NCBI GenBank assembly: GCA_945910005.1
Contig: OX246743.1
Location: 2,864,122-2,928,121 of the forward strand
From: Isoperla grammatica
Taxonomy: Eukaryota; Arthropoda; Insecta; Plecoptera; Perlodidae
Length of the DNA: 64,000 nt
Direction of reading: 5' to 3'
Shown: piece by piece, positions 56,601 through 64,000 of the stretch
Numbering within the stretch: position 1 is the first letter of the stretch
Layout of the letters: each line of letters opens with the position of its first letter
Translations under genes and position numbers: made by a program
The notes under the pieces: model-generated
The model's input: only the letters and a program-made list of their open reading frames with translations
Told to the model about the DNA's origin: nothing
Databases searched by the model: none

Positions 56601-59310
56601 TTTTTTTTTTTTTTTTTTTTTTTTTATTTATGACTCCAAGAACCCACAAAGCCAAGACTTGGCTTAACTGTGGTACATAATAAAAAATATTATACATAGT
56701 GACAGAACAGAACAGAAAACGGAACATGTATTTACAATAACAAAATAATGTATAGAACTAAATACTTGAAACTAATAAGAAAGTGAACTTTACAAAAATC
56801 AATACAAATGCAGAATTAACTTGTTTACAGTAATTAAAATATAAACGGAACATTCACAGTAAAAAGGTGTCAGAAAGTAGATGTGTTTTTAGTTCAGATT
56901 TAATTTTAGAAATAGACGACAGGGTTTTGAGTGAGGATGGTAGCATATTAAATATAGTTGGCACAGAATAAGACAAAGAGCGTTGGCCATATTTGTTAGT
57001 ATAATTAGGAACTTGTAAGGTGCCCGCCACTTTGAGCCTTGTCTCCTTACAGGTGTCCATAGGGATCTTAAAAACCGGTTTAAAATAAAAGTACAACAAA
57101 AATCTATATACGAATAAAGAATAAATTGGCAGTATATTACAAAATGAAAATATTTGTTTTCTAGAAAGTGTAGTATCGATTTTGATGTCGCATATTACCA
57201 TTTTTAGCATTCTAACTTGTAGGTCTTCAACCCTTTGCGTATGGCACCGCGAAGCATTGCCCCAAGCTAGAATGCCATATAAAATTAATGATTCGGCCAT
57301 AGATTGATAAACGGCTCTAAATAATGTAAAGGGCAGAATATATTTAAGTGCATACAATCGAGAAGAGCATGAGCGTAGTTTATTACATAGTTTATCAATA
57401 TGATTTCTCCAAGAAAAGTTACGATCAACAATTACGCCCAGGTACTCATACTCGTCCACACATTCTATTTTTAAACTGCAATCACAATATGTCACTTCAT
57501 CCACATTATGAAGGCAATTAAAATCATGATAAATGATATTTATAGGAAAGTCTCTTTCACGATTATGGGGAGAAGAAATATGTAAAACTTTAGTTTTAGA
57601 CGAGTTAATTACTAATTCATTATCGTGATTCCAACGCAGAAGGTTATTAAAATCAGTTTGCAACATTTCTTGTGCAATACGAATATCTGAATGCACGGCA
57701 AGTAAGACAGTATCGTCAGCATAAGATAAAATAATGCAAAAAATAAGACATTTGGACATAAAATTAACATAAATCAAAAATAGAGTCGGTCCCAAAATAG
57801 ACCCTTGTGGGACCCCAGAATCACAAGGTCTTTCTTCACTTGATTGGCCGTTTACTTTAACCTGCATAAATCTATTAGTTAAATAGTTTTTAAACCAGTC
57901 TAACGCAATTCCACGGATGCCAATTGACTCTAAAGCTCGTAATAGTTTCTGATGGTTGAGGGTATCGAATGCTTTACTGAAATCTACAAATAATGCCAAA
58001 ACTTGCATATTGTCGTTAAGTTTAGAATTGACGTAATTGGAGAACTCTAATAACAGTGTGGAGGTACTCTTTCCTTTTTGAAAACCAAATTGTTTACTAT
58101 TTATAATCCCGTATTTATTTAAGTATTCGATCAAGTTGTTAGCAACATGTCTTTCTAAAAGTTTCTCAATACTTGGCAATATTGCAATAGGTCTGTAATT
58201 AGAGTAAAGCGTATGGTCACCCTTCTTATATATTGGTTTAATTATTGATTTTTTGAGGCGCTTAGGGATGATACCGGTCTCCATCGATTTGTTTATTAAC
58301 ACGACTAGTACAGGAGCAATAGAGTCCTTGACAAATTGCAGGTCTTGAACACGTATCTTATCTACACCTGGCTGTTTATTTACATTAAGTGAGTCGATCA
58401 TTTCCCTAACAGTTGGAAGAGTAACTGGTTTCATGAAAAACGATTGACTCACTGGGATATTGACATTCTGAGCTCGCTGCAATGTAACAACGTCACAATC
58501 ATGTTTCAACGTACTTATTTCGTCAACAAATGAATTCACAAAATTGTTTACAACTAGGTTCACATCTACGTCTTTACACAAAAATTTATTGATTACGTCA
58601 TCAACTGACATTCGTTTCTTTTTTCCAGTGATCTGGTTGATAATTTGCCACGTCTCTTTTAAGTCCCCTCGTGCGTTTAGAATTAACTCGCGATAAAACT
58701 TTATCTTTGCTTTGTTTATAGCTTTTGTAACTTTATTCCTGTACGCATTATACTCCGTTCTAAGACGGGTTTTCTTTTCACCAAGGATACAGTTTTTCCA
58801 ATCTTTAAAAAGTCTATCTCTAACTTTCGTCATAATAACAAGTTCGTCAGACACCCATATTTTGCGAGGTCTATCTCTTGACTTAGGTATTTTATTCCCC
58901 CTGAAGATAGAACTGTCATAAGCTTCTGTAAACTGTCTAGATATTATAGTGTATATTTCTTCTGGATCATCGGCATCACAAGCTAAGTTCCAGTTAATAT
59001 TAGACAAGTTATGCTTTAATTTTCTTTCGTTAAGCGTAATTGCGACAGAGATATTATTGTCATTAGAATGATTATTATGCGTATTAACGTTGAGAGACTT
59101 TCCTATAAACCCTAAACAAGTAAGCACCATATAGTGGTCAGAGACTTTAGTGGTAAGGATAGCGGATTCACATGACGAGAAACTTCCACGCAAAAATATG
59201 TGATCAATACAAGATGACACAAACCTACCAGAAATATACTCTTCGCGTGTACTTTTAGTACTTAACATTCTTAATTCTCGAATTTCTAGCATCAACTTGA
59301 AACAGGTTCA
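56601..59310 (-). mobile_element. 5'-truncated LINE (jockey/CR1-like) with poly-A tail
   Basis: The 25-base T-run at 56601-56625 is the poly-A tail of a minus-strand LINE. A 3' UTR of about 230 bp separates it from the stop of an 813-codon frame. At the other end the protein starts inside the endonuclease domain, as expected of incomplete reverse transcription. No clear target duplication flanks it. The open frame suggests a relatively recent copy. Confidence 0.88.
56854..59295 (-). CDS. LINE ORF2 fragment: endonuclease end plus reverse transcriptase (about 813 aa)
   Basis: The protein begins with the tail of an APE-type endonuclease (SCIDHIFLRG near 28, then SDHYMV near 52) and continues into a complete non-LTR reverse transcriptase. 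Motifs are ALFVDFSKAFDTL near 435, GVPQGSILGPTLF near 498 and the catalytic YADDTVLLA near 527. The C-terminal part has the usual N-x-LP segment (IFNMLPSSLKTL). In life such proteins nick the target and copy RNA at the nick. The N-terminal half of the endonuclease is missing. A stop at 59308-59310 closes the frame, while another frame there reads GQSLSLMNLFQVDARN, so a frameshift may lie near 59280-59310. The first codon is TTG, with ATG next; neither is likely to be an original start. Jockey or CR1-like clade, not resolved. Confidence 0.9.
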   Translation of the reverse strand: MMLEIRELRMLSTKSTREEYISGRFVSSCIDHIFLRGSFSSCESAILTTKVSDHYMVLTCLGFIGKSLNVNTHNNHSNDNNISVAITLNERKLKHNLSNINWNLACDADDPEEIYTIISRQFTEAYDSSIFRGNKIPKSRDRPRKIWVSDELVIMTKVRDRLFKDWKNCILGEKKTRLRTEYNAYRNKVTKAINKAKIKFYRELILNARGDLKETWQIINQITGKKKRMSVDDVINKFLCKDVDVNLVVNNFVNSFVDEISTLKHDCDVVTLQRAQNVNIPVSQSFFMKPVTLPTVREMIDSLNVNKQPGVDKIRVQDLQFVKDSIAPVLVVLINKSMETGIIPKRLKKSIIKPIYKKGDHTLYSNYRPIAILPSIEKLLERHVANNLIEYLNKYGIINSKQFGFQKGKSTSTLLLEFSNYVNSKLNDNMQVLALFVDFSKAFDTLNHQKLLRALESIGIRGIALDWFKNYLTNRFMQVKVNGQSSEERPCDSGVPQGSILGPTLFLIYVNFMSKCLIFCIILSYADDTVLLAVHSDIRIAQEMLQTDFNNLLRWNHDNELVINSSKTKVLHISSPHNRERDFPINIIYHDFNCLHNVDEVTYCDCSLKIECVDEYEYLGVIVDRNFSWRNHIDKLCNKLRSCSSRLYALKYILPFTLFRAVYQSMAESLILYGILAWGNASRCHTQRVEDLQVRMLKMVICDIKIDTTLSRKQIFSFCNILPIYSLFVYRFLLYFYFKPVFKIPMDTCKETRLKVAGTLQVPNYTNKYGQRSLSYSVPTIFNMLPSSLKTLSSISKIKSELKTHLLSDTFLL

Positions 59311-59722
59311 TTAGTGATAAACTTTGCCCTATATTGGTTACCTGAACCCCAAAACGCAGCGAGCGTTACCAATCAGATTTTTTCATTTTATTAAGCTCAA
59401 TACCGTCTTACGAATGTGTAAAAAACCTCCAGAAATGTAAAGATTTTTGTTTAAACAGTGTTAATAATAGAAGCGGTGGTCAAGGATCTTAGGTCGGCAC
59501 AAGACTAGTTACGTTGGGACCACTTTAAGCTACATAACTAACTAGGTAAACGCTGTGTTACGGGCTGATAACTGATGAGCGAGCAGGTGACGAGAGATGC
59601 GGGGCGGGGAGGTCATATTGTCCCCGCGCACTTCACTCAACTGTCAAGCTAGTCAGTGGAGTTGCATCTACAATACTGATCGGACCGCGCTAAAGTGAAC
59701 ATAACGTGACGGAACTTTCAGT
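59311..59722. promoter_or_regulatory. Possible promoter and 5' UTR region
   Basis: After an AT-rich part, the sequence turns GC-rich at 59575-59640 (GGGGCGGGGAGG). CAAGCTAGTCAGTGG near 59645 contains TCAGT, the arthropod initiator core, about 70 bases before the ATG at 59723. No TATA box is evident. This fits a TATA-less promoter feeding the exon that follows, but is inference from motifs alone. Confidence 0.25.
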
Positions 59723-59850
59723 ATGAGTTGGCAGTCACTTTTAGTGTTTGCAGCTGTGCTCATTCCAGCCAACAACCATTCATTTTTTCTGAATGGAAAC
59801 ACAAATAAAATATTACAACTAGGTGTCATAGAACCTATGGAAGCAGAAGA
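59723..59850 (+). CDS. Candidate first coding exon of a secreted protein
   Basis: The ATG at 59723 opens MSWQSLLVFAAVLIPA, a short N-terminus with a hydrophobic core and small residues at a possible signal-peptidase site, followed by hydrophilic sequence (NNHSFFLNGNTNKIL, GVIEPMEAE). After 128 coding bases the sequence reads GCAGAAGA|GTAAGAATT, a good splice donor; unspliced, the frame would end at TAA after 43 codons. A possible initiator (TCAGT) lies about 70 bp upstream. The downstream sequence to the window end is repeats, so further exons would lie beyond a long intron. I do not recognise the protein. A 43-residue secreted peptide is an alternative reading. Confidence 0.35.
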
Positions 59851-59854
59851 GTAA

Positions 59855-60736
59855 GAATTGCTATGGTTAGACTCTGCACCATGAGAACATGGTTAACGCC
59901 AAATGGTATTCCCACTATAAAATTAAAAACCGTGCAAGATTAACGTTTTTTTATTTATATTTTAAGCACGCTAGGATATAATATTGGATGATGATGATAT
60001 TTGGGGTTTTACGTCCCATAGTTTTGCAACGAGGCTAATCGAGACGGTATATAATATTGGAAAAGTGGCTAATATCGAAAATAAGATTCTTAAGAACTAA
60101 AAACTGGATTAAAAAGTGTTAAACATTTGTAACGTTACGGGGAACATAAGGGATTAATTAACATCTCAACTAACAACCGTAATGAGTGAAACTTTCCACT
60201 ATTTACTTCTTACAAACCCAATTTGCGCTAATTTATCACTTATTGTACATTGCGTAGCGTTATCAAGATATCATTACAACACGTTAATTTAGTGCGGTAT
60301 TATAGCTTAGACTCGCCTTCACCCTTAACTGTACATTGAGGTGTTCGCTTAACGTTTGCCAGCTAATTAGTGACTACTCCAGGCTGCTGCGCTAGAGGGA
60401 TTGTTACCTGAGGCGTGGTTCACTTGTCACTAATAGGTCACAATATAGTGATGTTTCTCATGAGGTAAATGGTTTCGTAATTAATTAAACCTAATATTGA
60501 CATATATATCAAATATTGTATTACTAATTAAGTAAGAGTAAAAGTTAGAAAAATAAAAATATCCGTATTCTCATTAGTATTGAACATATCATTTGTAGAT
60601 ATTTCGAATATTAATATTTACCCATCCCCCCCCCCCCCCCCCCTTCTTAGCCACCCACCACAAGAAAACAAATAGTAGTATATGTGCATGGTTTTAATAT
60701 TGAATACTCTCCATATCTTTCCTGTTTAATCCAGAC
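59855..60736. other. AT-rich stretch with a possible dispersed-repeat fragment
   Basis: GATGATGATGATATTTGGGG followed by TTTTACGTCCCATAG (59989-60023) resembles a dispersed repeat common in arthropod genomes, recalled and not searched. A C-run of 18 lies at 60626-60643. No gene is seen. Confidence 0.35.
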
Positions 60737-60739
60737 TAA

Positions 60740-60886
60740 GGTTGGAATTCATAGTCGGCCCCTACACCTAGGGGCGCCCATTGTTACCAAGGTAACAATT
60801 GTTTGCATGTTATTTCCCATAAACAAAACAAATCCATAGCAACAATGGGTGCCCCTAGGTGTAGGGGCCGACTATGAATTCCAACC
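60740..60886. mobile_element. 147-bp palindromic MITE with TAA target duplication
   Basis: Terminal inverted repeats of about 48 bp start GGTTGGAATTCATAGTCGGC at the left. They differ from the reverse complement of the right end at only about two positions and enclose about 50 AT-rich bases. TAA flanks both ends (60737-60739, 60887-60889). An inner GTTACCAAGGTAAC palindrome lies at 60783-60796. There is no coding capacity. The 3-bp TAA duplication suggests PIF/Harbinger-type mobilisation; a Tc1/mariner-type TA target is the alternative. Confidence 0.8.
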
Positions 60887-60889
60887 TAA

Positions 60890-61336
60890 GTGTAGGGGGA
60901 TAACACGTTGATGCACCCCTCGTGGTTGGGATGATCTGTATCATCATCATCACCAATATACCCATTCACTATCTTTAGTTTGAAAGTTCTATTTCAAATG
61001 TTGATTACATTTTATTCTATTTCGGTAAGGAAGCCATTGGTCAATGGCTGAGCTAATCTCAATTCTATAACGAACACTGCATGATTGGTCGAAACTTGAG
61101 TGAAGACCCATCTAAAGCAAGACATAGTACTAGTAGTGCAGCTTAGTTCTTTTGACAGCAGCAGACCTCAGGTCAGATCAAAGGAGTGACCTATAATAAC
61201 TCAAAGCTACATCGTCCTAACATAGTCCAAGGCATCGTGATAGGCTATATTGTTTAAGTTTATAAACCTCTGTGGATTAGTTTAGGAATAGCTAAGGGTC
61301 GAAATAGACCCAGACAGACGGTGCTTTGGAACTTTA
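60890..61336. other. Gene-free stretch before the 123-bp array
   Basis: No coding sequence or element is recognised. A short CATCATCATCAC run occurs near 60942. Confidence 0.45.
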
Positions 61337-62688
61337 GACAGGAGTGGACTTAGTGTAGACATAGTGTTCGTTTACCTCACCTCGTTGTTGGTGTAGATAG
61401 AGCAGTGGTTATGATCCTATCTTTGTCTAGTTCCCCTCTAGTGCCATCCAGTCAGTGTGGACAGGAGTAGACTTAGTGCAGACAGAATGTTCGTTTACCT
61501 CACCTCGTTGTTGGTGTAGATAGAGCAGTGGTTATGATCCTATCTTTGTCTAGTTCCCCTCTAGTGCCATCCAGTCAGTGTGGACAGGAGTAGACTTAGT
61601 GCAGACAGAGTGTTCGTTTACCTCACCTCGTTGTTGGTGTAGATAGAGCAGTGGTTATGATCCTATCTTTGTCTAGTTCCCCTCTAGTGCCATCCAGTCA
61701 GTGTGGACAGGAGTAGACTTAGTGCAGACAGAATGTTCGTTTACCTCACCTCGTTGTTGGTGTAGATAGAGCAGTGGTTATGATCCTATCTTTGTCTAGT
61801 TCCCCTCTAGTGCCATCCAGTCAGTGTGGACAGGAGTAGACTTAGTGCAGACAGAGTGTTCGTTTACCTCACCTCGTTGTTGGTGTAGATAGAGCAGTGG
61901 TTATGATCCTATCTTTGTCTAGTTCCCCTCTAGTGCCATCCAGTCAGTGTGGACAGGAGTAGACTTAGTGCAGACAGAGTGTTCGTTTACTTCACCTCGT
62001 TGTTGGTGTAGATAGAGCAGTGGTTATGATCCTATCTTTGTCTAGTTCCCCTCTAGTGCCATCCAGTCAGTGTGGACAGGAGTAGACTTAGTGCAGACAG
62101 AATGTTCGTTTACCTCACCTCGTTGTTGGTGTAGATAGAGCAGTGGTTATGATCCTATCTTTGTCTAGTTCCCCTCTAGTGCCATCCAGTCAGTGTGGAC
62201 AGGAGTAGACTTAGTGCAGACAGAGTGTTCGTTTACCTCACCTCGTTGTTGGTGTAGATAGAGCAGTGGTTATGATCCTATCTTTGTCTAGTTCCCCTCT
62301 AGTGCCATCCAGTCAGTGTGGACAGGAGTAGACTTAGTGCAGACAGAGTGTTCGTTTACTTCACCTCGTTGTTGGTGTAGATAGAGCAGTGGTTATGATC
62401 CTATCTTTGTCTAGTTCCCCTCTAGTGCCATCCAGTCAGTGTGGACAGGAGTAGACTTAGTGCAGACAGAATGTTCGTTTACCTCACCTCGTTGTTGGTG
62501 TAGATAGAGCAGTGGTTATGATCCTATCTTTGTCTAGTTCCCCTCTAGTGCCATCCAGTCAGTGTGGACAGGAGTAGACTTAGTGCAGACAGAGTGTTCG
62601 TTTACTTCACCTCGTTGTTGGTGTAGATAGAGCAGTGGTTATGATCCTATCTTTGTCTAGTTCCCCTCTAGTGCTATCCACTCAGTGT
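61337..62688. repeat. 123-bp minisatellite, about 11 copies in an A/B/C pattern
   Basis: The unit starts GTGTGGACAGGAGTAGACTT and is 123 bp. The first copy (61337-61458) is diverged and the last one ends in a diverged GTGCTATCCACTCAG. Copies can be typed by two sites: A = AGAATG with ACCTCACC, B = AGAGTG with ACCTCACC, C = AGAGTG with ACTTCACC. The order from 61.48 kb is A B A B C A B C A C, so a 369-bp ABC block has itself been duplicated. The period is a multiple of 3, but no long frame results. Confidence 0.95.
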
Positions 62689-62886
62689 ATTATGGTTATA
62701 TTTCTAACGGGGATGAGACAATGGTATCAATTTAGACAATTTTAAAATCGACGATGAAATAAACTTGCAGTTAAAAAACAAAACAAATTTTAACCTACTA
62801 TAATTATGATGACCAGATGTCCCGGTTTTACCGGGATTGTGCCGTTTTTTTACGGCTGTCCCAGTGTCCCGGAAAATAGTTGTCGA

Positions 62887-62940
62887 GACCAAGGTCCACT
62901 AAATCACCTGGCGCTACTAGCAATCTAGTGGACCTTGGTC
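62887..62940. repeat. 15-bp perfect inverted repeat
   Basis: GACCAAGGTCCACTA (62887-62901) and TAGTGGACCTTGGTC (62926-62940) enclose 24 bases. GTCGAGA-like sequence follows on both outer sides. Confidence 0.8.
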
Positions 62941-63067
62941 GAGACGTCAAAATGTCTCGGTTTTCAGAATTCAACCAATCATTTAATTTTTCCTTTAATT
63001 AATATTAATTGTATACGTTTTCAAAATGAAAGTTGATAGCACTAATAACAAAGAAGAAATCCAACTC

Positions 63068-63133
63068 GGCAAGTAAGGTAAGGTAAGTAAGGTAAATTAG
63101 TAAGGTAAGGCAAGTAAGGTTAAGTAAGTAAGG
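63068..63133. repeat. Irregular (TAAGG/TAAGTAAGG)n tract
   Basis: Degenerate short repeats of AAGGTAAGTAAGG type over about 65 bases. Confidence 0.8.
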
Positions 63134-63840
63134 ATGATTTCATTTGTGTAAGTTTACTAAGCTTATTATATTATTATACAAAATAAAAAACGTAACTGTA
63201 TTATTAAATTCTAAAAAAAAACGCCCTAATAAAAAGTTTTCTTACAGGTTTTTGTAATTAGTAATTTAGTACCTTTCTTACTCAGATATCTTGAGGTTAA
63301 AAATATCTCGAAAATGTTTCACCTCCGGCGGATTTCACAGCATCTTTCTTCTCAGTCGTATTGAACACTTTGAGAATAGTTCTCCAGATATGCTTTTCCA
63401 ATCTAAATTCCGGTGCACACTTCGTTAACGTTATTAGAGCTGAATGTTCTTTCAGTCCGAAAATAAATTAAAAACATTCATTGTTATCTTATTGCCAATT
63501 TATTTAACTGCTGTTTTAATGGCACAATTTGTAGTTACTTCTATTGCCATTCATTTGAAACACCCCATCAAATGGGCGATAAAATCGCTAGAGACAAAAT
63601 GAAAACTTTATTGTCTAAAGTGTGTTTAGCGCTTTATTGTTATTCAGAAAATTAAAATGAGTAATACCCTTCCCCTTCCACTAGCTAACTCTCAGATCCC
63701 CTCCTCCCTCCCCCGCCAGCACAATCACACAAACATCGTAGAAGCAGCTGAACTTTACAGACTTTGTAGTAACATACTTGCATGGTATGATTATTTATTA
63801 ATATGCTTGTAATTTAAGGCTAAAATTAATATTAGCTACG

Positions 63841-63844
<4 letters not shown>

Positions 63845-63884
<40 letters not shown>

Positions 63885-63957
63885 TACTTAATATTAATGT
63901 AATAAAAATAATAATATAACTACGATTTATATATATATATATTTTTTTTTTTTTTTT
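63845..63957. repeat. Two (TA)n tracts and a T-run with duplicated lead-in
   Basis: (TA)n runs at about 63845-63877 and 63927-63942 are each preceded by the same CTACGATTTATATATATA lead-in (63837, 63921), so the segment has been locally duplicated. A T-run of about 17 follows the second. Confidence 0.85.
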
Positions 63958-63961
63958 ATTT

Positions 63962-64000
63962 ATTCTTAACGTTTCAACGACTTTAGCGTCGTCCTTTTCA
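63962..64000 (-). mobile_element. Possible Penelope-like terminus at the window edge
   Basis: On the minus strand, TGAAAAGGACGAC, then a loop, then GTCGTTGAAACGTTAA. An ACGAC/GTCGT stem precedes GAAAC, a layout like the terminal segments of Penelope-like elements and similar to the candidate at 6028-6130. It is cut by the window end, so this is tentative. Confidence 0.3.

Larger units (their letters stand above)
62689..63844. other. AT-rich stretch with small repeats, no gene seen
   Basis: ATGTCCCGGTTTTACCGGGA (62817-62836) and a related ATGTCTCGGTTTTC (62951-62964) lie on either side of the inverted repeat at 62887-62940 and may belong to one unidentified element. The remainder shows no supported gene. 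Confidence 0.4.

Noticed and set aside
61337..62688. tRNA-like or tRNA-derived SINE unit in the 123-bp repeat (GAGCAGTGGTTA, AGTTCCCCTC)
   Set aside because: The D-arm resemblance is superficial; the A-box and B-box consensus positions do not fit and no cloverleaf forms by eye.

Overview
The window is eukaryotic nuclear DNA from a repeat-rich animal, most likely an insect or other arthropod. There are no prokaryotic operons. It holds a complete BEL/Pao LTR retrotransposon (a superfamily known from animals), hAT DNA transposons with 8-bp target duplications, non-LTR retroelements, palindromic MITEs and several minisatellites. I cannot name the species. No complete host gene is visible; the best host-gene candidate is one possible first exon of a secreted protein (59723-59850).

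Layout. 1-2214: a decayed hAT-type transposon with a second hAT copy nested in it (69-771). 3231-3939: another hAT deletion derivative, with frame-broken remains of the transposase dimerisation domain. 5611-5708: a (GATAC)n microsatellite. 7422-7829: eight 51-bp repeats. 8340-8543: the tail of a LINE. 9361-9467: a hairpin MITE. 9841-46670: about 34 kb (roughly 400 copies) of an 85-bp satellite. Its first 22 kb contains an approximately 10.9-kb block present twice in tandem. The satellite is split at 33929-36512 by a small non-autonomous LTR retrotransposon.

That inserted element is the most unusual object here. It has 208-bp TG...CA LTRs, a perfect 5-bp target duplication, a primer-binding site resembling the complement of the tRNA-Tyr 3' end, and a purine-rich tract. 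A short relic of a BEL/Pao polyprotein C-terminus precedes the 3' LTR. Nearly all the rest of the interior is about 40 tandem copies of a 49-bp, GC-rich unit with no stop codon in any of three frames on the antisense strand.

47152-47398: a MITE with TAA target duplication. 47845-54478: a full-length BEL/Pao element on the minus strand, with 490-bp LTRs differing at one visible position, 5-bp target duplication and an uninterrupted 1753-codon gag-pol frame; it is probably young. 56601-59310: a 5'-truncated LINE with an intact reverse transcriptase frame. 60740-60886: a palindromic MITE. 61337-62688: eleven 123-bp repeats in an A/B/C pattern. 63845 to the end: (TA)n tracts and a possible Penelope-like terminus.

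Most of the window is therefore mobile DNA and its by-products. Retroelements supply enzymes that could act on defective relatives: the BEL element and the small element share 11 bases just inside the 5' LTR. Unequal exchange explains the tandem arrays. Unassigned stretches are AT-rich and show no convincing genes.
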